From: Jingyaoa shaoxingensis | Lineage (GTDB): Bacteria; Bacillota; Clostridia; Lachnospirales; Lachnospiraceae | NCBI RefSeq assembly: GCF_014385005.1 | Contig: NZ_JACRSZ010000018.1 | Location: 1-64,000, forward strand | Direction: 5' to 3' | Length of the DNA: 64,000 nt | Shown here: one piece after another, positions 23,903 through 32,954 of the stretch | Position numbering within the stretch: the stretch's first letter is position 1 | Layout: the number at the start of each line of letters is the position of its first letter | Made by a program: the position numbers and the translations under genes | The notes under the pieces: generated by a model | Database searches by the model: none | What the model was told of the DNA's origin: nothing | The model's input: only the letters and a program-made list of their open reading frames with translations

Positions 23903-25377
23903 AACATAACCTCCGCAATCTGTCCCGCATACTGTACCAGCGGACCACAGAATATTCCAAGAAGCAGTGACAGACATGCCAGCACTGCAACCGGTATTAC
24001 CATGGCTTTTACAGGTTCTTTTTTCTCCAGATGTGCATAATCGTATGTATCACCCGGCAGGAATCCTTTCATCGTAACCGGCAAAAGATATCCTGCTGTC
24101 AGCAGTGCACTGATCAGCAGCACTACCGGTCCCAGCCAGAAAAATACAGATATGCCTGAATCCAGTGCCCCTTCTGCCAGATACCATTTGCTGATAAATC
24201 CACTCGCTGGCGGAATTCCAATCAGCGCCAGTGATGCAATGGTATAACAGATCATGGTCACCGGCATTTCTTTTCCGATTCCACGTATCTGATCTGCTTT
24301 TGTTTTTCCTGTACGGAAAATGACTGCTCCCACACACAGGAAGAGGCAGGACTTGATACATGCATGGAATACCACATGGAGCATGGCTCCTGTCATAGCT
24401 TCCGGCTGTAAAAGTGCCAGTCCAAACAAAATATAGGAAATCTGGCTTACCGTAGAATAGGCGAGCCTTTTCTTCAGGAGATTTTCCCTGTAAGCGAGCA
24501 TAGATCCCATAAATACAGTAATCAGCGCCAGCGTCAGCCATGTCTTCTGTACCCAGGTACCACGTATAAAATCCGCTCCGACAATCTCGTATACAACACG
24601 GATTACTCCCAGCACCCCCATTTTTACAATCACACCTGACAGTACCGCACTTGCCGGTGCAGGTGCCGCCGGATGAGCAGTTGCCAGCCAGCCGTGCAGT
24701 GGAAACATACCAGCTTTTACACCAAATCCCAGAATCATCAGAAATGCTGCTGTAAGAATCAGCGTCTCATGACCTGTTACTGCTGCCAGGTTCAACGTGC
24801 CTCCCGGAGTAAAATTCAGAGAAGTTGTATAATGGTTTAATACATATGTTCCGAATAATACCAGGTAAGCACCACACAGGGAATACAGCAGATACTTGAT
24901 GCCCGCCGTAATTGCCTCTCTGGTTCTGGTATGCAGTACCAGCGGCACTGTGGTCAGTGTCATCATTTCATAAAACAGATAAAAGGTCACCAGATTACCT
25001 GCATAACAGAGTGCCATCAACACCCCATACACCACCAGAAAAAATCCGAAAAAACGTTTCTGGTCTTCTTCTTTTTTCATATATTCTCCCGCAAAACAGA
25101 TGGATGCTGTCCAGACAACCGTCACCACTGCTGCCAACAGTCTGCCAAGGGCATCCATATGAAAATACACCGGCAGTTCACTTCCAATGGAAAACAACAG
25201 CACAGACTTCTCTTTGCCTGACACATTCAGAATCAGGAAACAGCCCGCTATAATCATTGCTGTCAACGCCTTACGTGCCAGTTCTTTTTGTGAACCTTCT
25301 TTTCGGTTCAGAAGCATCTCCAGTCCTGCCAGCACGGGGAAACACATATTCAATAAAAGCAAAATGATATCAGACAT
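23899..25377 (-). CDS. antiporter subunit, NuoM/N-like
   Basis: 492 residues, about 14 membrane helices, complex-I-subunit-5/MrpD superfamily. Channel motif KAGMFPLHGWLATAHPAAPA followed by SAVLSGVIVKMG: as in the 720-residue subunit, this resembles Mbh/Hyc-type proteins. A conserved Glu lies in FYLFYEMMTLTTVP. ATG with GGGGGAG 6 nt upstream; 12 nt from the previous gene and a 4-nt overlap with the next. It conducts protons or sodium as part of the membrane complex. Confidence 0.85.
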   Translation of the reverse strand: MSDIILLLLNMCFPVLAGLEMLLNRKEGSQKELARKALTAMIIAGCFLILNVSGKEKSVLLFSIGSELPVYFHMDALGRLLAAVVTVVWTASICFAGEYMKKEEDQKRFFGFFLVVYGVLMALCYAGNLVTFYLFYEMMTLTTVPLVLHTRTREAITAGIKYLLYSLCGAYLVLFGTYVLNHYTTSLNFTPGGTLNLAAVTGHETLILTAAFLMILGFGVKAGMFPLHGWLATAHPAAPAPASAVLSGVIVKMGVLGVIRVVYEIVGADFIRGTWVQKTWLTLALITVFMGSMLAYRENLLKKRLAYSTVSQISYILFGLALLQPEAMTGAMLHVVFHACIKSCLFLCVGAVIFRTGKTKADQIRGIGKEMPVTMICYTIASLALIGIPPASGFISKWYLAEGALDSGISVFFWLGPVVLLISALLTAGYLLPVTMKGFLPGDTYDYAHLEKKEPVKAMVIPVAVLACLSLLLGIFCGPLVQYAGQIAEVML

Positions 25378-25389
25378 TTTCTACTCCCC

Positions 25390-26904
25390 CTATGAAAAAT
25401 TCTGCAGCCCGATCTCAATAATATGAACAATCGGCTGGGACATCATGCCCAGAACCAGATTCAGCAAAATAAAACAGATAATGGTAATGCCATACATCTT
25501 CTGTTCTGACAGTCTGAAACTCAGATATCCCTGTTTCTTTTCATATGCACGTTTTTCCGGCACATAGATCCGAATAACGGTTTTCAGAAAATAAACTGCA
25601 TTCAGAATTGTGCTGATGGCAAGCACAATGACCGTCGGGAAAATCTTCACCGGTGCATTATGTGCTACAGCCGCCTGTGCAAAAAGGATCTTGCTCACAA
25701 ATCCGGCAAAGCAGGGAATCCCTACCATAGACAGAGAACCCACGGTAAATCCCACTCCTGCAATCTTATTACGGTAACCGGAACCGGTCAGTTCAGAAAA
25801 ATGTCGGCTTCCATTGGATGCATCTGTCAGTCCGATGGCTGAAATAAAGAGCATGGACTTGGTTGCAGCATGCATCAGAATATGAAATACACTTGCTACC
25901 ATCCCGGCTTCCGTTCCCAGTCCAAATCCCATATAGATATATCCAATCTGTGCAACAGAGGAAAAGGAGATCATCCTGCGAATATCGTTTTCCCAGATTG
26001 CATTGACTGAGCCAAATATCATAGCACAAAGACCAAATACAAATAATACGTTCAGGATATGACTGCCACGGATAATATGAATTCCAATCACACGGTAAAA
26101 GATCTTAATCAGCAGAAATATGTACCCTTTCGATACCAGACTGGATAACATTGCTGCAGAAGATACAGTTGAATATCCATAGGCATCCGGCAGCCATGCA
26201 TGAAACGGAAACAGAGCACTTTTGATGGAAAGTCCAACTGTAATCAGACCGATGGTAATCATCATCGGCACCTGATAACTGCTCTCCTGCATAATCTGCT
26301 GTACCGACTCCTGAATATTAGACATCAACAAATGCCCTGTAAGGTCATAGAGCATACAGATCCCCATCAACAGCAAACCTGAACCCAAAAGGCTCATGAT
26401 CATATACCGCACTGCTGCCACAATGGTCCGTCCGTTCTGCCGGATCATAATCAGTCCGCATGCAGCGATGGTGTTGATCTCTACAAATACATAAGCCGTA
26501 AACAGGTCATTGGTATAAATCAGTGCCAGCAGGGAACTGAGCAGTAAATCTGTCAGGATATAATAAATATTGTGTTTGGTAATCTCCACTTCATCTTTCA
26601 GTTTCTTTCTTCCACCCAGAAGAGATAGCAGCATAATAATAGAAAAAATGAGTGCCATCAACGCTTCCAGTGCACCGGCACGAATCTCATTGCCCCACGG
26701 CGCAGGGAAATGTCCCATCATGAATGTATAGCTTCCACCAACCTTCAGCATATAAGACAACAGCCATGCTGACATGGCCCCCACCAGGGTAATGACTGCC
26801 GTGTTTAGCCATTTTGCCTGTTTTTCCGGAAGAACGGAACTGATAATTCCTGAAAACATGGACAAAATAATAGAGAAGAAAGGCACATTCTGTACAAAAG
26901 CCAT
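25390..26904 (-). CDS. mrpD: antiporter subunit, MrpD-like
   Basis: 504 residues, about 14 membrane helices. Channel motif KSALFPFHAWLPDAYGYSTV followed by SSAAMLSSLVSKG and the Glu in YVFVEINTIAACG are typical of MrpD/MnhD and NuoN. The start overlaps the stop of mrpC (TAATG) with GGAGG upstream. First of four paralogous antiporter subunits; its place directly after the MrpC-type gene is the standard mrpC-mrpD order. Confidence 0.87.
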   Translation of the reverse strand: MAFVQNVPFFSIILSMFSGIISSVLPEKQAKWLNTAVITLVGAMSAWLLSYMLKVGGSYTFMMGHFPAPWGNEIRAGALEALMALIFSIIMLLSLLGGRKKLKDEVEITKHNIYYILTDLLLSSLLALIYTNDLFTAYVFVEINTIAACGLIMIRQNGRTIVAAVRYMIMSLLGSGLLLMGICMLYDLTGHLLMSNIQESVQQIMQESSYQVPMMITIGLITVGLSIKSALFPFHAWLPDAYGYSTVSSAAMLSSLVSKGYIFLLIKIFYRVIGIHIIRGSHILNVLFVFGLCAMIFGSVNAIWENDIRRMISFSSVAQIGYIYMGFGLGTEAGMVASVFHILMHAATKSMLFISAIGLTDASNGSRHFSELTGSGYRNKIAGVGFTVGSLSMVGIPCFAGFVSKILFAQAAVAHNAPVKIFPTVIVLAISTILNAVYFLKTVIRIYVPEKRAYEKKQGYLSFRLSEQKMYGITIICFILLNLVLGMMSQPIVHIIEIGLQNFS

Positions 26905-27287
26905 TAACGTCCCTCCTTCTTCAGTCTGGCTGATATCTCGTCCAGATCCAGCGTATGATATCTCTTATATAACCGTACTGTCAGTGACAGCATCAATGCC
27001 GTAACCGATACGGATACCACGATTCCGGTCAGCACCAGCCCACTTGGGATCGGATTGATATAGGTATCTACATCCTGAATGCCATTTACCACAATGGGAG
27101 CCAGACGACCTTCAATATAGCCTTTCTCTGCCAGAAACAGATAAATCGATGAATCCATAATATTCAGACCAATGATCTTCCGGATCAGATTTTTCTGAAA
27201 AAGAAGATTGGCAAAACCGATACCAAACAGCAGCATCGCCACCTCTTCTCCGATATTGGAAATAAAGTTTGCTCCAAAAACTATCAT
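26904..27287 (-). CDS. mrpC: antiporter subunit MrpC (NuoK-like)
   Basis: 127 residues with three membrane helices, NuoK/MrpC family. GNIMDSSIYLF-type residues (GLNIMDSSIYLFL) and the following loop with DPIPSGLVLTGIVVS-like sequence (NPIPSGLVLTGIVVS) are family hallmarks. Start chosen at ATG 27287 with AGGAGG 11 nt upstream; the longer frame overlaps mrpB by many codons and would add an unneeded N-terminus. Works beside MrpD in the membrane arm. Confidence 0.87.
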   Translation of the reverse strand: MIVFGANFISNIGEEVAMLLFGIGFANLLFQKNLIRKIIGLNIMDSSIYLFLAEKGYIEGRLAPIVVNGIQDVDTYINPIPSGLVLTGIVVSVSVTALMLSLTVRLYKRYHTLDLDEISARLKKEGR

Positions 27288-27291
27288 GAGA

Positions 27292-28251
27292 TCAGAATCC
27301 TCCTTTCCGGAATAATGCAAAAAATGCATACATAGTACAAGCCACAACCATTCCCACACAGATATTCAGTGGAAGAATCAGTCCACTGCTGATAATGGCT
27401 CCCGCTTTTCCCAAGGGAATCCCACTCTCCAGATGATGAGCGCCGGTATAAAAAGAATAGCTTTTAGCCAGACAGTAAAATGTCAGGGCGCTAAAACTCA
27501 CCCACTTATAGGTCTTCTCCGTAAAGAATCGTTCTGTCTTCTTAAATCCAAAGGCATTCAGATACAGAATCAGTCCGGCACCGATAATGGCGCCACCCGA
27601 AAACCCTCCTCCCGGTGACAGATGGCCATTCAGAATTACATATATTCCAAAAATGAAAATAATCGGTACCAGTACTCCGGTAATCGTCTGCAAAATCACA
27701 TCGTTTTTCGGTTCATAATAACTGTCTCTTTTCTCTTCTTCCTCTGCACTGTCTTTTCCTTTTTTCTTGTCATTACGCAGAAGAATCAAAACTGTACAGG
27801 TGGCAATAAACAACACGTTCGACTCACCAAAAGTATCAAACGCCCGGTAATCCAGAATCATACCGGTTACAATGTTCACAGCTCCCGTATCCTGCAATCC
27901 ATCTTCAATATACTTTGCTGCCACCTCATTGCTACCTGGATTATGGCTATTTCCCACAGGCGGCAGGTAAGATACCTGCACCAAAAGAATGAGAATCAGT
28001 GCCATGGCACACAGCAGCCCTGCCACTCTGTAAAATCTTCTGAAAAATCCATAGATCCGGTTGTGTTCGATATCATATGTCTTTTCTATCATTCTGTCAT
28101 GGTCCCGGCGATGCTTCAAAATTGCATGTTCATCCGGAATATACTCCCGTTCCAGTTTTAGTATTTCCGGCTGGGAATCACTTTCGTCCTTTTCCCATAC
28201 TGCACGCCAGAAGGCTTTGATTCCTCCGCAGCGATTGTCAGTTCCTTTCAT
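27292..28251 (-). CDS. mrpB: MbhE-MrpB fusion subunit of cation/proton antiporter
   Basis: 319 residues. After a charged cytoplasmic N-terminus (1-70) comes an MbhE-like part with the motif MILDYRAFDTFGES (about 128-141) and then an MrpB/MnhB domain with NGHLSPGGGFSGG (about 205-217) and four helices. In most bacteria the MbhE-like part is the tail of MrpA; here it precedes MrpB in one chain. ATG with AGGAGG 8 nt upstream, overlapping the previous gene by 4 nt. Structural membrane subunit of the complex. Confidence 0.85.
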   Translation of the reverse strand: MKGTDNRCGGIKAFWRAVWEKDESDSQPEILKLEREYIPDEHAILKHRRDHDRMIEKTYDIEHNRIYGFFRRFYRVAGLLCAMALILILLVQVSYLPPVGNSHNPGSNEVAAKYIEDGLQDTGAVNIVTGMILDYRAFDTFGESNVLFIATCTVLILLRNDKKKGKDSAEEEEKRDSYYEPKNDVILQTITGVLVPIIFIFGIYVILNGHLSPGGGFSGGAIIGAGLILYLNAFGFKKTERFFTEKTYKWVSFSALTFYCLAKSYSFYTGAHHLESGIPLGKAGAIISSGLILPLNICVGMVVACTMYAFFALFRKGGF

Positions 28252-28532
28252 TTTTCTTTCCTCCTGCTCTCTGTCTCATCCTGGTCTTTTTCTTCATCCA
28301 TGGCATGGATCTTTTTGAGCGTGGCAAAGAACAGAATGGTCGTTACACCTGCCCCCACTGCAGCTTCCGTAATAGCAAGATCCGGGGACTGTAACAGAAT
28401 CCACATAATAGACATAATCAGACTGAAACTCATAAAAATAAGAATAGAATTCAGCAGATTCCTGGAAAAGCTGACGGATACTGCGCACAGAACCAGAAAT
28501 GCCAGCAGCATATATTCAAATATCTTCATCAC
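28248..28532 (-). CDS. MbhD-like subunit (DUF4040)
   Basis: 94 residues, three membrane helices, with the hallmark LLQSPDLAITEAAVGAG. This corresponds to the MbhD subunit of membrane-bound hydrogenase and to a C-terminal domain of MrpA. Here it is a separate small protein with a charged tail rich in Glu/Lys. Overlaps the stop of mrpG and the start of mrpB by ATGA-type junctions, so translation of the three is coupled. Confidence 0.88.
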   Translation of the reverse strand: MMKIFEYMLLAFLVLCAVSVSFSRNLLNSILIFMSFSLIMSIMWILLQSPDLAITEAAVGAGVTTILFFATLKKIHAMDEEKDQDETESRRKEK

Positions 28533-28903
28533 TCTTCTCCTCTCTGCTGACTCTGTTTTTCAAGGCTCTCACAAATCTCCTCCGGCATCTCACACCGATG
28601 CTTCACATCCGGGTTCGTCACTGCCTCAAGTCTGGCAATCAAATGCGACGATACCGGTGAAGAACACCACAGGAAGATCACTACCAGTGCCAGCTTCAGT
28701 GTTGTAAAATTCCATCCTGACAGCAGCATCAAACCCAGCAGGGAACTGCCGATTCCCAGGGTATCTCCCATTGCCGCAGCCTGCATTCTGTTCAATACAT
28801 AGTCAAACTTAAACAGCGCAATGATCTGTATTCCGAAAAGGAACATACCAATCAGTAAAAAAATCACTCCAAGTGCAAAACGCAGCCAGCTAAGAATTAC
28901 CAT
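28529..28903 (-). CDS. mrpG: antiporter subunit MrpG
   Basis: 124 residues, three membrane helices, MnhG/MrpG family (FKFDYVLNRMQAAAMGDTLG is the recognisable loop, and CSSPVSSHLIARLE follows the third helix). Small structural subunit of the antiporter. Overlaps mrpF by 14 nt; AGGAG lies within the upstream gene before its ATG. Confidence 0.88.
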   Translation of the reverse strand: MVILSWLRFALGVIFLLIGMFLFGIQIIALFKFDYVLNRMQAAAMGDTLGIGSSLLGLMLLSGWNFTTLKLALVVIFLWCSSPVSSHLIARLEAVTNPDVKHRCEMPEEICESLEKQSQQRGEE

Positions 28904-29240
28904 GTTCCTTCTCCTCCTTTTCTTCTGTAACTTCTTCCCGGTTCTGTTCCTGCTCCTTTCGTTCCAGATACACTCCGGTATATACCTTCGTCAGCACAAC
29001 TACCGCCAGGAAACTGATCATGGCATAAATCAGGCAGATGTCTACCAAATATCCTTCCTGCAGGTACAGCGCTAAAATCGATATAATTACCATAACCATG
29101 GTTCCCATCATATTGACTGCCATCAGACGATCTGCGATGGATGGTCCCTTTACTGCCCTGAGCAGACACAAAAACAGCAGACATGCCAGATAAATCAGTA
29201 TCACAGCAAACAGCCATGGACATTTACTCATGATTTCCAT
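28890..29240 (-). CDS. mrpF: antiporter subunit MrpF
   Basis: 116 residues, three membrane helices (MnhF/MrpF). The loop LLRAVKGPSIADRLMAVNMMG is the family signature. The tail is highly charged (repeated Glu/Lys). Start chosen at ATG 29240 with AGGATAGG 8 nt upstream, overlapping mrpE by 17 nt; a GTG three codons earlier is possible. Confidence 0.87.
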   Translation of the reverse strand: MEIMSKCPWLFAVILIYLACLLFLCLLRAVKGPSIADRLMAVNMMGTMVMVIISILALYLQEGYLVDICLIYAMISFLAVVVLTKVYTGVYLERKEQEQNREEVTEEKEEKEHGNS

Positions 29241-29709
29241 GTGTCTCACCTATCCTTTCCATGTGTTCCAGCATTTTCACAAAGGACGATTCCTCCATTC
29301 CGTAAGCCAGGGAACGATCCAGACAGTGGACAATCACTTCATCTCCGTGAAGCGACACCGTAATCGTACCTGGTGTCAACGTAATCGAATTCGTCAGAAT
29401 CACCTTTGCCAGATTAGACTTCAAAGTAGTTCTGAAAGACACCATGATCGGTTCGACCTCGTTTGTCCCAGACAATACAAAATGGCAGACAGCAACATTT
29501 GCCCTTACAATCTCAATCAGAAGATTGCCCAGATACAGCAGAAAATACCCGCTGCGCCGGATGAGCAGACTCTCCTTCTGCCAGCTGTAATCCATAAATT
29601 TGCAGACAAAACCAAACATCAAAAAGGCAACTACAATTCCAAAGATCAGAATCTCCGTTGTAATCGCCCCGTTAAAAATTATCCATACAAGAAAAAATAA
29701 TAAAAGCAT
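29224..29709 (-). CDS. mrpE: antiporter subunit MrpE
   Basis: 161 residues: two or three N-terminal membrane helices and a cytoplasmic domain with TLKSNLAKVILTNSITLTPG and TVSLHGDEVIVHCLD, the MnhE/MrpE signature. First gene of the antiporter operon. Start at ATG 29709, 8 nt after GAGGAG; a GTG three codons upstream overlaps that ribosome site and is less likely. An extended -10 promoter lies about 30 nt upstream. Confidence 0.88.
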   Translation of the reverse strand: MLLLFFLVWIIFNGAITTEILIFGIVVAFLMFGFVCKFMDYSWQKESLLIRRSGYFLLYLGNLLIEIVRANVAVCHFVLSGTNEVEPIMVSFRTTLKSNLAKVILTNSITLTPGTITVSLHGDEVIVHCLDRSLAYGMEESSFVKMLEHMERIGETHGNHE

Positions 29710-29738
29710 TGTCCTCACTCCTCAAGTTTCTGGTGATA

Positions 29739-29767
29739 ATTATACCATGTTTGCCACAGAAGTGAAA
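29739..29767 (-). promoter_or_regulatory. promoter of the antiporter operon
   Basis: Minus strand TTTCAC (29767-29762), 17-nt spacer, extended TGG-TATAAT (29744-29739). It would drive ten antiporter genes and probably the asparaginase gene. Confidence 0.65.
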
Positions 29768-29818
29768 CTGCATTTTACAATAATTATATTTTTTTCATCT
29801 GAACCCTCTTGTTTTTGT

Positions 29819-30262
29819 TCAAATCAGCCAGTATATTACTCCCAACACCCAGCTTGTAAAAATACCATACAGAATGACAGGACCTGCAATATTAAAAATC
29901 TTACAGCCTATTCCAAATACCTGTCCTTCTTTCTGGAACTCAATGGCCGGTGCAGCCACAGAATTGGCAAAACCGGTAATCGGAACCAGTGTTCCAGCGC
30001 CCCCGAATTTTGCCAGTGGCTGATACCAGCCCATTGCAGTCATAATAATACTGATCAGTACCAGAAGCATGGCACACCAGCCTGCTGCAGTCTCTGTATC
30101 CATCCCAAGTGCCTGTCCTGCGTTCAGGATTGCCTGTCCCACTGTACAGATCATTCCCCCTGTCACGAATGCTTTCAGACAGTTCAAAATCACATTGTGT
30201 TTTGGAGTTACCTTTTTCACATATTCCTGATAAGCCTGATTTCTTTGTTGCTCTTTATCCAT
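29819..30262 (-). CDS. spoVAC: stage V sporulation protein AC
   Basis: 147 residues, about five membrane helices, SpoVAC family: KAFVTGGMICTVGQA and FGGAGTLVPITGFANSV are family hallmarks. In other spore formers SpoVAC acts as a mechanosensitive pore for dipicolinate release. ATG with AAAGGAG 5 nt upstream, 11 nt after spoVAB. Last gene of the sigF operon; spoVAD and spoVAE are 11-12 kb away downstream on the same strand, split off by the antiporter operon. Confidence 0.95.
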   Translation of the reverse strand: MDKEQQRNQAYQEYVKKVTPKHNVILNCLKAFVTGGMICTVGQAILNAGQALGMDTETAAGWCAMLLVLISIIMTAMGWYQPLAKFGGAGTLVPITGFANSVAAPAIEFQKEGQVFGIGCKIFNIAGPVILYGIFTSWVLGVIYWLI

Positions 30263-30273
30263 GTTTTTCTCCT

Positions 30274-30690
30274 TTACCAGTTCATGTAGAATTGCAACAG
30301 GCTGCCGAGGATTTTCCCCAATGCCAGGTTCCAGATAATCATACTGATTCCTGTGGTAATCCCGATTCTTCTGGAAAAAATCGGAAACATATGCACCATT
30401 TCTGCCAGTGCCATGATCCAGCCTCCTGTATAAATGCCAGCGGATACTCCCAGTATCAGCAGTCCTGGCCTGCCAAGAGACAGCGGAATCCGGTAAACCG
30501 TCAGCATGTTTCCCAAAATAGCTCCTGTAAATATCATACTTTCATACCAGCGGTTTTCTTTTGCTGTATGGGTAATTCCCACCAGCCGTGTTACAATACC
30601 AAGTCCCACAATCAGAGCAATGACACCTCCCGCCACCAGAAAGCCACAGCTGAAAGCACTGACCGCCATAATCACATTCTGTATATTCAT
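30274..30690 (-). CDS. spoVAB: stage V sporulation protein AB
   Basis: 138 residues, about five membrane helices, SpoVAB family. Start set at ATG 30690 with GAGG 8 nt upstream; the longer open frame reading into spoVAA is a shadow. Gap to spoVAA is 10 nt. Role in the SpoVA assembly is not well defined even in Bacillus; here assigned from sequence length, topology and order spoVAA-AB-AC. Confidence 0.9.
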   Translation of the reverse strand: MNIQNVIMAVSAFSCGFLVAGGVIALIVGLGIVTRLVGITHTAKENRWYESMIFTGAILGNMLTVYRIPLSLGRPGLLILGVSAGIYTGGWIMALAEMVHMFPIFSRRIGITTGISMIIWNLALGKILGSLLQFYMNW

Positions 30691-30700
30691 TCTGTATGCC

Positions 30701-31327
30701 TCACTGTTCTTTCTGCTGCTCTCGTGCGGCATAAGCGGACATAATCGTCTGGTTGACATCCTGTTCATACGTATGCATCTGCACATCCAGCGGTGTCGGA
30801 TCTGTTTCGATTCGTTTTCCGGCAAAATGATTGAAAAAGAGAATAATCCCAATTCCCAGTCCAAATGAATAAGATAATTCCAGCACTGTGAATCCATCCG
30901 ATGTCTGACCTGTAAACAGCTGATAGATATCCGAAAACAGCCCCTGTATATCCACATCGTTATTAAATGTCATAATAGAAAACGCAGCCCCGAAAAAACT
31001 CAGAACACTGACTGCTCCTGTCTTCAGATATGCTATTGGCCTGCTTTTTTTCTTTTTTTCTTCGTAAGTAATAATAAAATCTGCCTCGCCCAGATTCTCC
31101 ACTTCTACTTCAGGATACTCGGCATGAATCATATCCAGTACTTCCACAACAGACTTCACATATCTTCCCGGTCTGGTCAGATGAAAATCTTTCAGTTTCA
31201 GTACCTGTATCCGGTTCTTTAAAGAAGTGTTACTACATGTAATCTGTGCGATATCTTTTATCGTAAGGTTTTTCTGATGCACCAGCACATTACCGTCAAT
31301 CTTCAGATATAAAGTCTCTTTCGCCAC
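30701..31327 (-). CDS. spoVAA: stage V sporulation protein AA
   Basis: 208 residues: cytoplasmic N-terminal domain (YLKIDGNVLVHQKNLTIKDI...) of about 100 residues and two membrane helices, the SpoVAA layout. The start is GTG, 6 nt after AGAGG; an ATG directly before it is in another frame. It follows sigF after 73 nt that hold no clear terminator, so spoVAA-AB-AC are probably at least partly read from the sigF unit. Forespore expression expected. Confidence 0.92.
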   Translation of the reverse strand: MAKETLYLKIDGNVLVHQKNLTIKDIAQITCSNTSLKNRIQVLKLKDFHLTRPGRYVKSVVEVLDMIHAEYPEVEVENLGEADFIITYEEKKKKSRPIAYLKTGAVSVLSFFGAAFSIMTFNNDVDIQGLFSDIYQLFTGQTSDGFTVLELSYSFGLGIGIILFFNHFAGKRIETDPTPLDVQMHTYEQDVNQTIMSAYAAREQQKEQ

Positions 31328-31400
31328 ATGAATCCTCTTTTCCTGTGTTTTTGCATCCGTTCGGATGTTCTGTTTCTTTTGTTTCTAGCATTCCCACAGA

Positions 31401-32120
31401 TCAGTCTTTTATACATAAACGCATTTTTTTCAGTATCTTTTTCTCCATTCTGGATATCTGCACCTGTGTTTTTTCCATCCTTTCTGCAATCTGCTGTTGT
31501 GTCATTTCATCAAAATAACGCATCTGTATCAAATCTCGTTCTTCCGGTTCCAATTGTTCCAGCACACTGCAAAGAAAGACATGATTCACCAGTTCATTTA
31601 CAGAGTCCTTTTTATCCTCCACTCTGTCCTCCAGACAGATCTCATTTCCATCTGACTGGTAAACGGCTGTCTGCAAAGACTCTATCTCCGTAGATGCTTC
31701 CATTGCCATGATGATTTCTTCTCTTGGCACATCGGCCTGCTGTGCAATCTCATCAATGGTCGGTTCTCGTCCCAGCTGATGAATCAGCTGCTCCCTGATT
31801 CTGGACGTCTGATATGCTGTATTTTTCATAGAACGACTGACTTTCAGCATCCCGTCATCTCTCAGGAAACGCCGGATTTCTCCGGCAATCATGGGTACAG
31901 CATATGTTGAGAAACATACTTCCAGTTCAAGGTTAAAATAATCAATTGCCTTCAGAAGTCCAATACATCCGATCTGGATCAGATCCTCATTTTCTGCGCC
32001 TCTTCCCTGATATCTTTTTACCACATTCCTGACCAGTCCCATGTTTTCCTGCACTGCCGTCTCTCTTGCTTTTTTATCCCCCTTGTGTGCACATTCAATC
32101 AGCCACAGGGTACGATCCAT
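31401..32120 (-). CDS. sigF: RNA polymerase sporulation sigma factor SigF
   Basis: 239 residues, the first forespore-specific sigma factor. Region 2 (NEDLIQIGCIGLLKAIDYFN), region 3 (REPTIDEIAQQADVPREEI) and region 4 HTH (EMTQQQIAERMEKTQVQISR) are all intact. It lies 2 nt after spoIIAB, whose product holds it inactive until SpoIIAA frees it. ATG with AAAGGAAA 6 nt upstream. Length and order are canonical. Confidence 0.97.
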   Translation of the reverse strand: MDRTLWLIECAHKGDKKARETAVQENMGLVRNVVKRYQGRGAENEDLIQIGCIGLLKAIDYFNLELEVCFSTYAVPMIAGEIRRFLRDDGMLKVSRSMKNTAYQTSRIREQLIHQLGREPTIDEIAQQADVPREEIIMAMEASTEIESLQTAVYQSDGNEICLEDRVEDKKDSVNELVNHVFLCSVLEQLEPEERDLIQMRYFDEMTQQQIAERMEKTQVQISRMEKKILKKMRLCIKD

Positions 32121-32122
32121 GC

Positions 32123-32560
32123 CTATTTCCTTTCAAATCTTCCTATTCTTTTCTTCATCCATACAGTTGTGCCTTTTCCAGGTGCTGACTCTACTTCCAG
32201 TTCATCCATAAATGCTTCCATAAATGCGAATCCCATTCCAGATCGTTCTTCATCCGGCTTTGTTGTATACATTGGCTGCATGGCAAGTTCCACATCCTCA
32301 ATTCCAACTCCATAATCTGTCACTTTAACCTCCAGTACCTGATCCTGAATATGGCATTCAATATGTATTTTTTTTACTTCATTCTGATATCCGTGTACAA
32401 TGGCATTGGTCACTGCTTCCGAAAGTGCCGTCTTCACATCTGCCACCTCTTCCAGTGTGGGATTCAGTTGTGTCATAAATGACGCCACCGCTACTCTGGC
32501 AAAACTCTCATTGCACGGGCGGCTGTCAAACTCCAGTTTCATTTCATTCGTCTCGCTCAT
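32123..32560 (-). CDS. spoIIAB: anti-sigma F factor / serine kinase SpoIIAB
   Basis: 145 residues, GHKL-type ATPase: N-box [10 protein letters not shown] (48-57), G1 box [10 protein letters not shown] and the lid region [13 protein letters not shown]. It binds SigF and phosphorylates SpoIIAA. ATG with GGGGGA 5 nt upstream. Middle gene of spoIIAA-spoIIAB-sigF; 49 nt separate it from spoIIAA. Confidence 0.96.
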   Translation of the reverse strand: MSETNEMKLEFDSRPCNESFARVAVASFMTQLNPTLEEVADVKTALSEAVTNAIVHGYQNEVKKIHIECHIQDQVLEVKVTDYGVGIEDVELAMQPMYTTKPDEERSGMGFAFMEAFMDELEVESAPGKGTTVWMKKRIGRFERK

Positions 32561-32609
32561 GGTTTCCCCCTTAAAACAATTTGCTGCCTGCCACCTGAAA
32601 AGGCGGAAG

Positions 32610-32924
32610 TCATCTCATATCTGATATATCCAGCATCTTATAAACACCTGATAAAGTAAGGATTCTGCGAATCCGTTCATTAACGTGTACCGCTGTGACC
32701 GTTCCTCCCATAAAACGCATATTTTTATAGCGTCCCATAATCACTCCAATACCAGAACTGTCCATAAACTGTGTCTGGGAAAAATCAAAAATGATCCTTC
32801 TTATATTCCTGCTCTGTAAAATCCGGTCTGCCTCCCTTCGGATCTTTTCTGAATTAAAATGATCCACCTCTTCTGGCAGGCAGATGAACAAATCGGTACC
32901 TGCCACTTCAAAATACTGCTCCAT
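32610..32924 (-). CDS. spoIIAA: anti-anti-sigma factor SpoIIAA
   Basis: 104 residues, STAS domain; the phosphorylated serine is probably Ser57 in MDSSGIGV. Unphosphorylated protein releases SigF from SpoIIAB. ATG with AAAGGAG 6 nt upstream. First gene of the operon. A sigma-H promoter is expected upstream; the only GAAT there (minus strand, near 32964) falls inside repeat D, and I see no convincing -35, so the promoter is unresolved. Confidence 0.96.
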   Translation of the reverse strand: MEQYFEVAGTDLFICLPEEVDHFNSEKIRREADRILQSRNIRRIIFDFSQTQFMDSSGIGVIMGRYKNMRFMGGTVTAVHVNERIRRILTLSGVYKMLDISDMR

Positions 32925-32954
32925 CTATGCTCTCCTTTTCAATGATAAAAAATG

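Noticed and set aside
29230..30289. Plus-strand frames opposite mrpE and spoVAC
   Set aside because: Shadow frames of the minus-strand genes; no family resemblance.
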